Assembly (NCBI GenBank): GCA_037447655.1 | Contig: JBBHKE010003130.1 | Location: 28,441-59,757, forward strand | DNA length: 31,317 bases | DNA from: Zygnema cylindricum | Lineage: Eukaryota > Streptophyta > Zygnematophyceae > Zygnematales > Zygnemataceae | Direction of reading: 5' to 3' | In this document: positions 1 to 9,298 of the stretch, one piece after another | How the letters are laid out: each line of letters opens with the position of its first letter | Position numbering within the stretch: position 1 is the first letter of the stretch | Notes under the pieces: model-generated | What the model saw: only the letters and a program-made list of their open reading frames with translations | The model's database searches: none | What the model was told of the DNA's origin: nothing | Position numbers and translations under genes: made by a program

Positions 1-125
1 GAGAGAAGGGGAAGAGGCGAGGGAGGGAGGGGAGAGGAGGAGAGGAGGAGAGGAGGGGAGGAGAGGAGGAGAGGAGAGGAGGAGAGGAGAGGAAGAGAGG
101 AAAGGAGAGGAGAGGAAGAGAGCGT
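1..125. repeat. GA-rich simple repeat
   Basis: The first 120 bases are almost pure purine, built from irregular GGAGA / GGGGAGA units. This is a degenerate simple repeat on the + strand and pyrimidine on the minus strand. It lies inside the second intron of the minus-strand reductase gene, or beyond it. No coding potential. Confidence 0.9.
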
Positions 126-755
126 TCATGTTGTTATGAAATATGAAATATTGTCTAGCAATATAACATTTATGAAAAAACTAGTGGTATTCACACCTAT
201 GGTGAAACCAGAATAACCGTATTTCGGGACATGACATTCTGGTCTTTTAAGCAAAAAAATCTCCGTAAATCCAACCATTTTTCTCTCATATTTCCAAAAA
301 TCTCGGTACAAATGTCGTGAGACGCGCCCTTACAACAGCTGTCGATGTAGACGTCCAGACCCATTTTTCCACATTGGTTTCCTTATTCGTTTTTATTTTT
401 CAGTTTCGTAATGTTTTACGGTTTTTGACCGATCGTGCAGAAAGTTAATAGATTGGACCACATTGAATTATTGAAAACTGTATGGGAATAAGGTGTGTTG
501 CACCTCCGGATAAAAACGAGAAGCGTTTTTCAATCTCCATTTATTGACATTTGGTCCTTAACTTTTTTGAGAGCCTTATCGATTTTCACGTCAGTGACAT
601 TAATGGAAATGTTGGTCACAAAAAAAATAAAAATAAAATGGAAATGTAGCATTCTGGCAGTCTTCAAAAACGGTTAGGGCTCGCTGTCACCCTAATTGTG
701 GAAATTTGTATGGAATTAGTGATGTCAGCGGTTATTCGGTAATTTATCCGAATAA

Positions 756-828
756 TCTCCCTCTCTCCCTCTCCCTCTCCCTCTCCCTCTCCCTGTCCCC
801 CTCTCTCTCCCTCTCGCTCTCTAATCTC
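756..828. repeat. CT-rich simple repeat
   Basis: A run of CTCCCT/CTCTCC units, almost pure pyrimidine on the + strand. A short apparent minus-strand protein rich in Glu-Gly-Glu comes from this repeat and is not a gene. Confidence 0.9.
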
Positions 829-1490
829 CTGAAAAAAGATCACACTTGAAATTATTCTGGTATCACTATTGACATTCAAACTAAGTTATTGACAAAGAAA
901 CTATAAAAATTATGACAATTTCTAATTGTTTTCGCGGTTGAACAAGGAAGTCTTTAACATCTAAATGTCAAACTTGCGTGAAACGAAAACATGTTTATAT
1001 GTTATACAAATCTTCATTGACCCATTTTATATCAGAAAAAAACGATCCATGTTTTAATCAAACATAAGTGTGATTAGAGTAAGAGTAAAATTTTGTTAAA
1101 TGTCAAAACTTAAGACAACTGCATAGAAATTTTTTTTTTACCGTGAGACTTTTATCGTTAAATGCTTAGACAAAAAAATGCTTTTGTAAAACGTTCATCG
1201 TCATTGTCAGAACAAACAAACTAACGAAAAAACCCACATTATCGAGCTTTCATCATTAAACGCGAAAGATCATTATGCAACTTTTCTCCGTCTTATAACG
1301 CCTTCCAACCTTTCCTACCAAAAATCAAAAACAATCGACCACATTTGACTAACAATATTTAAACTACAAACTTGACTTACAAAATCTGGCTATACCAAAT
1401 TACCATAAGATACGTCCAAAGTTTCCCATAGCAACCCTCCCAACCCAAGTTATTACTAATCTACACAAATAAACCACGATCTCGACTTAC

Positions 1491-3014
1491 CGGGATATTC
1501 CCGAATAAACTTGCCTAGAAGCTCCTCACTCCGCCCATTTAATCGCCCAGTTCCATAAGAATCGGCCGTATCGAAAAGGTTGACTCCATTACTGACCATA
1601 AGATTAAAAACTTCTTGTAACTCGGAATCCATGGATTCGTCGTAGCCCCAAAGAAATTGATTTCCCCAAGCCCAAGTCCCAAATCCCATGGGAGATACTT
1701 CAAGAGGTCCCATTTTCACCTGCATAACAAATAATGTTAGTACTTATTACAATTCATTTTTTTTGAAGTTAAAGCATAAAATGAATTATAAATTTAATGC
1801 AAAAACGCAAATTTGGCAATGCTTTACCAATAACCGTAATTAGTGCAATTATTACAAATGGAAATTTCGAGCATGCTATATTATTTCATGTTATTCTTTA
1901 ATTACAAAAGTTTTCAGCCGATAAACGCAAAATCCAAGACGGTTTAACTTTCACATTTGCAACCTAAAAACCACTGAAAACTTTTCATTTTACGTGAAAG
2001 AAAGAAAAAAAGTAGTGAGTTTGAGCTTTTTGGAAACAATTACGACATTAAAAACGCTGGTTGATGGAATAGATAGATTTGTAAGTGCTCCAATTTACAA
2101 GGATGACACAAAAAAGAGATTCCAAGTGAGAAATTCAACTTTTTTTTTTTTTATTTATTTAACATGTTTTGAGTTGGTAAAACACAAGCATGGAGGATAA
2201 GAAATAAAGTAAAGTTGATACAAAATGGCCTTTAAAACTTTAATGCATACATTTTCCGGTTTGGGGGTCCAGGTTTCAAAAAAGCGAGGGAGGGAGTGAA
2301 AGAAAAGGACGGAGAGAAAGAGACAGAGAGAGAGGCAAAGGAAAAAAATAGAAGAGAACCAGATAGACGGAGAGAGAGAGAAAAAAAAGAAAAAGGGACT
2401 CGAAGAAATGGTGAGACGAAATACATGCAAACAGGGAAAGAGTGGTCGAGGGAAGGAGGGAGAGAAAGAGAGGGAGGAGAAGAGAGAGAGGGATAGCGAG
2501 AGATTAGGGGAGAGGAGAGAGAGAGAAGAGAGAGCGGGGAAGGAACGAAGAGAGAGAGGGAGGGGGAGGAAGAGAGAAAGTTCCAAATGACCGCAATTGG
2601 TGACCCTAGCAATTACTAAACCCTTAAACCCCCTAAACCATAAAATCTACACAATTTTAAAATCTTCAGAACCCTAATTTTCACCATTTCTCGTGAAGCA
2701 AACGCTTTTTTCTCCTTCGATCCCTCCTCTTTTGGAGACAGCCACTTAAAAGACAAAAAATCCTTAAGAGCCGCAACGGAGTGTACGTTTCCATGCGAAC
2801 GTGACAGTTTCCGTACCAAAACATGAGTACTTGGCGTACAATTAAGAAAAAGTCGGGAACCTAAAAAGTTGCTTCGAGCTCCCACGTGCGAAACGGCGCA
2901 TGTGGTGGTGACATCTGGCAGATGATGGTTGAGTGGAAGGCGACATTTGGAAGATTGACATGTCGAGGGAGAAGACAGGAGGGGAGAGAGGGAAGGAGTG
3001 GCAAGGGACGCCAT
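1491..3014 (-). CDS. Aldo/keto reductase, chloroplast-type (5' part: exons 1 and 2)
   Basis: This is the N-terminal part of an NAD(P)H-dependent aldo/keto reductase resembling the plant chloroplast protein At1g06690. Exon 1 (2685-3014, 110 codons) starts at an ATG in a good context (AGCCATGGCG). It encodes a Ser/Thr/Pro-rich, acid-poor leader beginning MASLATPSLS, typical of a plastid transit peptide. It ends after ...ASREM, followed by a GTGAAA donor. Exon 2 (1491-1719) follows a TTATGCAG acceptor in phase 0. It reads VKMGPLEVSPMGFGTWAWGN, then DTADSYGTGRLNGRSEELLG, which holds the family's catalytic Asp and Tyr (D-x4-Y). It ends ...REYPG at a GTAAGT donor in phase 1. Joined, this gives about 186 residues. 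The family is usually about 370 long, so the catalytic Lys and His and the rest of the barrel lie beyond the left edge or are lost. The splice pattern and intact frames argue for a functional gene. The substrate cannot be told from sequence. Confidence 0.87.
1720..2684 (-). other. Intron 1 of the aldo/keto reductase gene
   Basis: The intron is bounded by GT (2684-2683, minus strand) and AG (1721-1720), phase 0, about 965 bp. Joining the flanks makes ...ASREM/VKMGPL..., continuous with the conserved start of the reductase domain. Near its 5' end the intron carries plant telobox-like CCTAAACC/AACCCTAA words (about 2617-2677). Its middle is a long polypurine (+ strand) tract. Confidence 0.8.
2285..2585. 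repeat. Long polypurine/polypyrimidine tract (GA)n inside intron 1
   Basis: About 300 bp that is overwhelmingly A and G on the + strand, with GAGAGA, GGGAGG and AAAGAA blocks. On the gene's sense strand it is CT-rich. It generates several overlapping spurious ORFs (Lys/Arg/Glu-rich on +, Ser/Leu/Pro-rich on -). Mirror-symmetric purine tracts of this size can form triplex (H-DNA) structures. Confidence 0.9.
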
Positions 3015-3190
3015 GGCTACTGTAGTGTTTGTGTGAGAGAAACTTCAATATCTCTTCAATATCTTGCAGATTTTGAATTTCAAGGTTCGAACTTTAAAAA
3101 GGATAAGACACGTTTCAAGATTTGTTTTGCAACTTTGAATAGGAACGTGCGAAATGTCAATGAGATATTTGTAAAACGTGCGGAAATTCC
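3015..3190 (-). promoter_or_regulatory. 5' flank of the reductase gene
   Basis: About 175 bp lie between the start codon and the first recognisable repeat. A tandem copy of CTTCAATATCT lies at about 3040-3062. No convincing TATA box or named motif was seen. It is assigned as 5' UTR/promoter only by position. Confidence 0.35.
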
Positions 3191-3192
3191 AA

Positions 3193-3305
3193 CAGTACGG
3201 TACAGCAGTACTGTACTGTACAGTACTGTATTATACAGTACAGTACTGTATAATACATTTTAGTACGGTACTTGTGTACTATAATGTACTGTACTGTACT
3301 TTAGG
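3193..3305. repeat. GTAC-rich palindromic repeat, copy 1
   Basis: Overlapping GTACTGTACAGTACTGTA words, highly self-complementary, followed by GTACTTTAGGGAAAAGTATT and TTAACCGGTTAA (a 12-bp palindrome near 3337). A diverged copy in the same orientation lies at 6993-7110, including the same GTACTATAATGTACT, AAAAGTATTG and TTAACCGGT landmarks. It looks like a dispersed repeat or the edge of a small DNA element. Not coding. Confidence 0.75.
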
Positions 3306-4130
3306 GAAAAGTATTGTTATTCATGCTATTTTGGATTAACCGGTTAACGGCATATCCCCATGTACTTGTAACTTAGCGAACTTTGTAATTTAGCGCGGAT
3401 CCGCCGGACCCGGTTTTCAAGTGTCCCTATGTGTAAGGGTACTTTCGCATGTAACCGAATCTTTAGTCTTGTAACTTTGCTTTTAGCGACGATTCTCCGT
3501 ACTACTTTCAGAGCATTCGTCTGTAAAGAAATGAAGTCGTTACTTTAGATTGTGACGGATGTAGACGTGAGTGTAATTTGTTACGGTTGCAGACTACAAA
3601 ACTCGCGACAATTGATGCCGTTTACAAAATAGCGACGGTTGTAGGCGTCTACACCGCGCATCGTTATTAGTGTCAAAGTTTAAATAGTGTGGAAGTAAAT
3701 ATACCGTCATTGATGCTAATTAAGAAAAAAAAAAAAAAAAAATTAAAAGGTGTATTCTAATTTCGGCGTTTATGCTAATTTGAGAACAACAAAAATGGAA
3801 TATTCGTTGTACGATTATATACATTAATATATGTATCCGTACAAAATATTAAAAATCGTACGCCGTCGTGAAATTTAAATATCGGTACATGTAAGACTAA
3901 TTTACGTGTCAGAACGTGATTTTTGTCGACGAGTTTGCGTCTCTTTCGTCCAGTGCACATTCACATGTGTGCGCAATAATGTTAAGTGTCTTTTTATGCT
4001 TTCCTAATTCAAAAAGTACCATTTCGTACGAATATTCCCTGTTCGTACGCCACACTATTTCCATCGCAGTGTACTTTCCTTATTAACGCTAATTGAAAAA
4101 AAAACCTAATTAGAATAATGGAAAAAATAA

Positions 4131-4305
4131 AATTATGGATTGTATTTCGGGTTTTTTTTTTTGAAAAAAGGGCACCGAATTGGCGTTATATACTCTAATA
4201 GCGATTGACGGTGTACAGTACACCGCCAATCGGTATTAGCGTCAATAACGCTAATTCGGCGCCCCTGAATTTTGACCCAAAAACCTGAAATAGAATTAAT
4301 AACGC
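4131..4305. repeat. Foldback / long imperfect hairpin
   Basis: The left arm (4131-4215) and right arm (about 4219-4305) are inverted copies around a GTACAGTAC centre. Pairs include GCACCGAATTGGCGTTAT with (rc) GCGCCGAATTAGCGTTAT, and TGTATTTCGGG with (rc) CTATTTCAGG. Mismatches are spread evenly, which suggests an old palindromic element such as a foldback or MITE. No ORF. Confidence 0.65.
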
Positions 4306-4466
4306 TATTTAAAGACGTGGACCTTAATCTGCCGCGTCTCCGGCACTAAATTATAATTGATAACACTAATTTTTTTTTTACGCTATTTATTCCTTTACTC
4401 TAAGGGTGAAGTTTCATCATACGTTTCTGTAATTGTACGGCAAACTCTACAGACCGGGTCGATTGA

Positions 4467-4502
4467 GGGCGTGTGCCCATGTGTTCAAGTAAGGGTTTTT
4501 TC
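4467..4502 (+). repeat. Terminal-repeat-like arm GGGCGTGTGCCCATGT
   Basis: The first 16 bases are the exact inverse complement of 6289-6304. The arm continues TTCAAGTAAGGGTTTTTTC and is then interrupted by the hAT element. A related uninterrupted arm is at 7847-7885. The last 8 bases (4495-4502) are the left target duplication of the hAT element. Confidence 0.6.
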
Positions 4503-5389
4503 TAGTGTTGTGTATCGGTAAAAAACTTATCGCGATAACACCGATACCGATAGTTATCGGTTATCGAACGGTCAGAGGTTCCGATATATCGGTCGAGGAC
4601 CAACAAATTCCATATCGGAGATAACTTAAAAAATATATAGTATGCATACAATAGTACTTTTGTATTATTTTATTGACTTTATATAGCGTGGCATGCCACG
4701 TATAAAAACCTGTTCCGTTACCGTTTAACTGCAATTTATTACGGACAGCGCAGCACATAAACGTTGGCTGGTTAACTGAACAAAAGTTTTACGGCGACGC
4801 ACGGAATTTTACTAAAAAACTGGTGAACATGGAACTGGAAAAGGACGGCGGACACAAAAGTACAGCGGACGCAAAACAACATTCTGCGCGCCGCCGGAAT
4901 CGAACGGACGACTTGGAATGAGAAAACACGAGCGGACGGGCCAGCGTGAGCGCCGGCATCCCGGAATGGCTCTTTTGGCAGCTTTTGCCAAAAAAAACCG
5001 ACAGATTGACACGTGGCAGGTCCCCAGTGGATCTCCAGGAATAAAGGGACAAAGCCATGGCGTCGGATGTGAAAGGTACATCATTTTTACAGGATCCGTA
5101 TCAAAACCGTACAGATCTCATGGCGGCTACTGTACTTTCTGTGCTTGTACACGTCCGGGGAATAAGACGTACAGTTGAGTATACAGGCCGTACATTTATC
5201 TGTACGGTCCGTATAGTTATCGCCGATAGTTATCGTTATCGGCATTATCGCCGATAAGTACCCGATATTATCGGCTACTTATCGGCGATAAGACCGATGT
5301 CGATATATCGTACCAATATATTGATTATCGAATACCCGAAAAAAAGCCCATATCGGTTATCGGCAAATCCTTACCGATACACAACACTA
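4503..5389. mobile_element. Non-autonomous hAT-type element 1 (887 bp)
   Basis: It has perfect 19-bp terminal inverted repeats: TAGTGTTGTGTATCGGTAA at 4503-4521 and its complement at 5371-5389. An exact 8-bp target duplication, GTTTTTTC, sits at 4495-4502 and 5390-5397. TIR start and 8-bp duplication match the hAT superfamily. The subterminal regions are full of CGATA/TATCG words (for example CGATAACTATCGG), possible transposase-binding repeats. No transposase ORF is present, so mobilisation would need a partner element. A related uninterrupted site occurs at 7847-7900. Confidence 0.92.
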
Positions 5390-6710
5390 GTTTTTTCCCG
5401 TCGTTTACACAGAAAATGGGACTTCCAACGAGAAAATATTACGCCGTACGAAAAATGGGCAAAAACACAAGTACATTTTGCGTCATCTTGGAACTTGGAA
5501 GGTACGGCAATTTGGCGTTATTGTCAACGCGACCCATTTCCAACTCATCTTCACACTTGCACTGGAATCAAATCGCGACCTGATTTTAATCAAAATAACA
5601 TCCTATTGACGAATAGGAAACCTGGATTGCATGCGTCAAACGTTTTCAAAAAAAATTGCACGAAGAAAAGTACACGCTATTTTTTTCACTGCTCGTCACG
5701 AGCATGCACATAAGAAAATGACAAACTTGTACGGAAAAAAACTTGCAGGGGTCGCGGACCTCCACTTTCCTTCATGGGTCCTTTGCAAAAGTTTACGTCG
5801 TCCTCGTCTCTCTTCCTCTTTCTCACTCGATCGCTCTTATTTCTCTCCCCTAAATGAAATGCGGCAATGATGGTTTAAAATGAAATTTTTTTTTTTTTAT
5901 CTTTTTTTTGAATATCTTTAGTCGTAGTTTGACGGCATATCGAATGATAAAAGATAAATAAAAGAAATCGGAAGCCATGGCGGAATGTTTACGTACTAAT
6001 GACGTTATAGCGTGGCGTGACTTCGCAACGTCAAAACCCCAAACATCTACGATGTCAGAAAAACCTCGACGTCTACAACCGTCGCCGCTTTTGTCGACGT
6101 CACTTATTTTAGGAAGTTTCGCAGTAATCTACATTTCGTTTCGTAGTCTGTCGCACATATTGTAGACGTCTACGACTGTCATAAATTTGAAGTAATGAAA
6201 GTGCAAGTAATGAATGACATAGGAACATTTTGAAAAGTACACCGTAAAATCTGCGCTAAATTCCAAAGTAACGTTTCAAATTTCGGTTACATGGGCACAC
6301 GCCCTGAGTTGATGTTCCATCACGTAGAGTTTGTAAGCCACGTGTTCTAACTTGACTGGCGCCACGCAAGCTACGATTCGATATTGAATATCTTTCAGAT
6401 TTTTAGCACCGACAAAATTAACTTCAAATCTTGACTTCCGTACCATGTACCTGCATACGAAATATTAATACGACAAAAAAATTATACTTTTTGCAGACGC
6501 CAGTCTGTACGCCAACTCATTTTTTAGGGTTTCAGTTTTCGAACATAACGAAAGTCCTTTGAGAGAAATAGTGTGACGAACAAAAGTTACTGAAAATAGC
6601 GTGACGAGGGAATGTTACGAAATTTCGTTTTTATTTTCAGTTGTATTTTGGAAAGTGCGTGTCATGTGCAAATCTTAAGATTTTTCGTTGGTTTTCCAAC
6701 ATGACACGTA
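5390..6710. other. Non-coding stretch: right part of the interrupted arm and repeats
   Basis: 5398-5530 resembles 7886-7975 (shared TTTGCGTCATC and neighbouring words) and continues the arm interrupted by the hAT element. 5880-5900 is a poly-T run. 5985-6304 is the right long-TIR arm, including the palindrome GTAGACGTCTAC near 6164. 6305-6710 shows no recognisable feature. Short ORFs here have no recognisable protein character. Confidence 0.5.
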
Positions 6711-6734
6711 GCTTAATCATCCAACGTGTCACGG

Positions 6735-6796
6735 TTTTTTTTTTCTGTATCTGCCAACCCACCTCCTCGAGGTGGGTTGACAATTACAGAAAAAAA
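6735..6796. repeat. Strong hairpin
   Basis: An 11-bp perfect stem, CAACCCACCTC / GAGGTGGGTTG (6755-6765 and 6769-6779), with a 3-nt loop. It is enclosed by a second paired segment, TTTTTTCTGTA / TACAGAAAAAA. No transcript context supports a specific RNA. It may be a tiny foldback element or part of a larger inverted repeat. Confidence 0.75.
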
Positions 6797-6992
6797 TGAA
6801 GCGAACTCCTCGCAGATGAACATCCGACGGCCAGTATTACTTCCAAGACCTTCGGAGAGTATCGGAAAGATTCTCTGTAATGTTGGTTTTCGTCTAAAAA
6901 CAAAATAGGCGGTACGATTTGGTACGGAGGGTCGCCGATTTCTATAAACTACGCCACTTTTCGCCTGATGGAACGTCACCCTAATAGCGACG

Positions 6993-7110
6993 GACAGTGT
7001 ACTGTACAGTACAGTGCTGTATAATCCAGAATAGTACAGTACTATAATGTACTATACTGTACTTTAGAGAAAAGTATTGATATTCATTCTAATTTGGGTT
7101 AACCGGTAAT
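6993..7110. repeat. GTAC-rich palindromic repeat, copy 2
   Basis: A diverged direct copy of the repeat at 3193-3350. It has GTGTACTGTACAGTACAGTG, then GTACTATAATGTACT, TTTAGAGAAAAGTATTGATA and TTAACCGGT in the same order and spacing. The two copies are about 3.8 kb apart in the same orientation. Confidence 0.7.
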
Positions 7111-7840
7111 TGACCTATAGCTGACAAAACAAAACATTCTCATAGTGTAACCGCGACTTCAATAGTCACTCTAAAAATGGTACATATATTACATTATAAC
7201 AAAACGTATTTCGTCACATGATTGTGACGTATTTTGGAGTTTCAAGGTACTAAATACTAATTAGAACCATAGTTCAAAAGTAGGCGTTTTAATTGTAGGC
7301 CTTTTGTCGGCGCCTTTATCGTAATCGTCTAGGTTTTTTATTCCTGTAAGTGCTCTAACTCTACCAATTTTGTTTTCGTTAATTGCTCCTGTTAGTAATT
7401 ATATGTTTCATTTAAACTTTTAGACGTAACTTACTTTCTTGTGACTCTTATAGTCTCCAAATACTTTTTCTCAATTTTACCCCTTTTGTACACAAATAGT
7501 TTTACCATCGTAAAGACTCTTTCTGATTTAACACTTTTCGCGCATTTATATAGTATAGGAGACTTAACGGTTTTTGGTACGTCAACACCACAACCGTATG
7601 TATGCTTTTTAAATATTAAATATGCCGACTTTAGTAAAAAGCGTGATGGTAAACCATCTCAGTCCATGGGAAAAAAAAGGGGCAACAATGCTAAAACTGA
7701 AAACATGTGGAGGGAAGCAAACAAAAAGGATAAGCGAGGTAAAAGCAACGAACACACAGAAAAGGACAAGGTTAGGTTTAAAACGTTCATTTCTTAAAGT
7801 TTAAACTCAGACCTAAATAAAGTGCAGGGACAAAGGAGAT
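7111..7840. other. AT-rich non-coding stretch
   Basis: No protein family is recognisable in any frame. The longest open frames (7441-7797 and 7622-7804) have no domain-like pattern. No repeat structure was recognised other than its position between two transposon-derived arms. Confidence 0.4.
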
Positions 7841-7846
7841 AAGGTA

Positions 7847-8050
7847 TGTCCCCATTTGCATAAGTAAGGGTTTTTTTCTGTCGTTTTCCTGTAGAACTTA
7901 GCGCCGTACCACCTAATTTGAGTCCGTACGAAGGAATCACAAATTTGTAGAGTACAATTTGCGTCATCCTCGAATTTAGACTGTGTGAAAATTTGTCGTC
8001 TTGTGTTTTTCGACCCACTTCCACGACAAAAAACGTCATTTTCAACCTTA
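7847..8050 (+). repeat. Paralogous arm containing an uninterrupted hAT target site
   Basis: GGTATGTCCCCATTTGCATAA then GTAAGGGTTTTTTTCTGTCG aligns with 4467-4502 joined to 5398 onwards, i.e. the same arm without the 887-bp hAT element. Similarity continues into TTTGCGTCATCCTCGAATT (compare 5480-5500). It therefore records the pre-insertion state of the element-1 site. Confidence 0.65.
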
Positions 8051-8312
8051 CGTTTAAAACACATGCGCGATGTGTTTTAAAACTAGGTCTTTTCGATAAA
8101 AAAATAGAAACATATAATCGCACGTGCAGTAATTTTCGAGATTTTTCATAAGATTCCAAAGACAAAGAAAAGTACAGAATTCGCTATGTTTTGTCCGTTT
8201 CCGTTCGAATACGACGAAGTTAAGTACACAATTTGTTTGGTTTTGTCCGTTTTGGTCCAGTACGGATTTCATTTTTGCAAGGTGTCATGCCGCATCGTGT
8301 CGATTGCTCTCG

Positions 8313-8540
8313 CGCACGATATCATGCCGGCAAGCGCGATATTCGGCGGGTGCGCACGATATAATGCACGCACGCGCGGTATTTCTCACGCACGCGCGGT
8401 TTTTTGCATGCATGCGCAGTATTCCGCACGCACGCACGGTTTTGGGCACGCGCGCGCGATTTTATGCATGCACGCGCGATTTCATGCATGCACGCACGAT
8501 TTAATGCATGCACGCACGATTTTCGCACGCATATATAAGT
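8313..8540. repeat. CG-rich minisatellite, about 20-bp unit, about 11 copies
   Basis: Tandem units close to CGCGATTTNATGCATGCACG, 18-22 bp each. Examples are CGCGATTTCATGCATGCACG and CACGATTTAATGCATGCACG. Long alternating purine-pyrimidine runs (GCACGCGCGCGCG, TGCATGCACGCGCG) could adopt Z-DNA. Both strands stay open through it and give repetitive Ala-Arg-His-Cys peptides, which are artefacts of the repeat. Units vary in length and directly abut each other, so it is not a CRISPR array. Confidence 0.9.
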
Positions 8541-8884
8541 TTCGTTCGCAAGTGCGATTTAATTTCGATTCATATTTTCAGTTTTTGTTGAAAGGTACTA
8601 ATTTATTGCGATATGTTTTATTTCGTGCGTAGGTACACGATTTTCAAAGTTGGATGCGAAACACCGTTTGGGCGACGTGACGCGATTTCGAGTATTTCGT
8701 GCTAGACCTTTTATTTCGTGCGGTATGCTTCGATTCGTGCGTATGCCCGCGATTTCGAAGTATGTACGCGGAGTGTCGTTTGGAGACGCATCGCGATTTC
8801 CGACCGACGCTTCGATATATCTATTTATTTAAGTCGCGAACCCATGTAGGTTCGCGTATACATGTAGTTAGGGAGGGTTTTTAC

Positions 8885-9298
8885 TAGTGTTGGGTATCGG
8901 GTGGTTTCATATCGCGATAAATTCGATATTCAATATATCGAATATCGATCGAGCAGATTCCTCGATATATCGTACCGGGACCAACATAAATTATCGCGAT
9001 ATATATCGCAAAAATTGCATATCCGTACAGTAAGAGTACGGAAAACCGTACGAAAAATCGTACGGATAATTTGCGCCCCCCCCCCCCCCCCCCCCGAGGG
9101 GCCGGGGGGGGGGGGGGGGGGGTTTGAAAAAAAAAATCTAAAATTTTCATTTTCGATATATCGTCGATACGATATATCGGCGATATATCGCGATAATTTG
9201 AAATTCGATATATCGAAGCGATATATCGAATATCGGGTACATGAAATTCGATATATATATATCGAATATCGGCAATGGGTCCTCGATACCCAACACTA
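8885..9298. mobile_element. Non-autonomous hAT-type element 2 (414 bp)
   Basis: Terminal inverted repeats TAGTGTTGGGTATCG (8885-8899) and complement (9284-9298). The target duplication is GTTTTTAC (8877-8884) and ATTTTTAC (9299-9306), 7 of 8 identical. The TIR is the same family as element 1 (TAGTGTTGkGTATCGg) and the interior is again packed with CGATATATCG palindromes. No transposase ORF. It contains an exceptional C20/G19 inverted homopolymer at 9076-9122. Confidence 0.88.
9076..9122. repeat. C20 - GAGGGGCC - G19 inverted homopolymer
   Basis: Twenty C at 9076-9095, eight bases, then nineteen G at 9104-9122. It can form a pure G-C hairpin or quadruplex/i-motif structures. Exact run lengths may be affected by sequencing or assembly error. 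Confidence 0.85.

Larger units (their letters stand above)
1..1490 (-). other. Partial intron 2 of the aldo/keto reductase gene
   Basis: On the minus strand the sequence directly after exon 2 begins GTAAGTCGAG, a strong plant-type donor at 1490-1481. No acceptor and exon matching the rest of an aldo/keto reductase was found down to position 1, so the intron is at least 1.5 kb or the gene is broken. The stretch is AT-rich with two simple repeats (1-125 and about 756-828) and no convincing ORF on either strand. I see no transposon ends in it. Confidence 0.6.
3349..6304. mobile_element. Possible long-TIR (Mutator-like) non-autonomous element, interrupted
   Basis: The left arm (3349-3670) and right arm (about 5985-6304) are inverted relatives. 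The left has CCCCATGTAC then ACTTTGTAATTTAGCGCGG (3380-3398). The right, read on the minus strand, has GCCCATGTAA then ACTTTGGAATTTAGCGCAG (6269-6251). Deeper in, GCGACGGTTGTAGGCGTCTA near 3632 is mirrored by GCGACGGTTGTAGACGTC on the minus strand near 6090. No transposase was found. A second arm type (GGGCGTGTGCCCATGT, 4467-4482) sits inside it and is the perfect inverse of the right tip at 6289-6304. Inside are a foldback and a hAT element. No clean target duplication was found, so element ends and number are uncertain. TIR length and arm type suggest Mutator-like, but this is inference. Confidence 0.4.

Noticed and set aside
2155-2612. Several overlapping ORFs of up to 143 aa on both strands
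   Set aside because: They are translations of the GA/CT simple repeat in intron 1 (Ser/Leu/Pro- or Lys/Arg/Glu-rich) with no domain pattern.
4789-5257. Cluster of 66-90-aa ORFs in hAT element 1
   Set aside because: No hAT transposase or zinc-finger pattern. The frames lie across non-coding element DNA.
7441-7804. 118-aa and 60-aa ORFs
   Set aside because: AT-rich, no recognisable domain and no supporting context.
8313-8540. CRISPR-like array
   Set aside because: The units directly abut each other and vary, with no unique spacers, and the context is a plant nuclear genome.
8186-8632. 148-aa ORF and a 68-aa antisense ORF rich in Ala, Arg, His, Cys
   Set aside because: Both are direct products of the 20-bp minisatellite, which happens to stay open on both strands.
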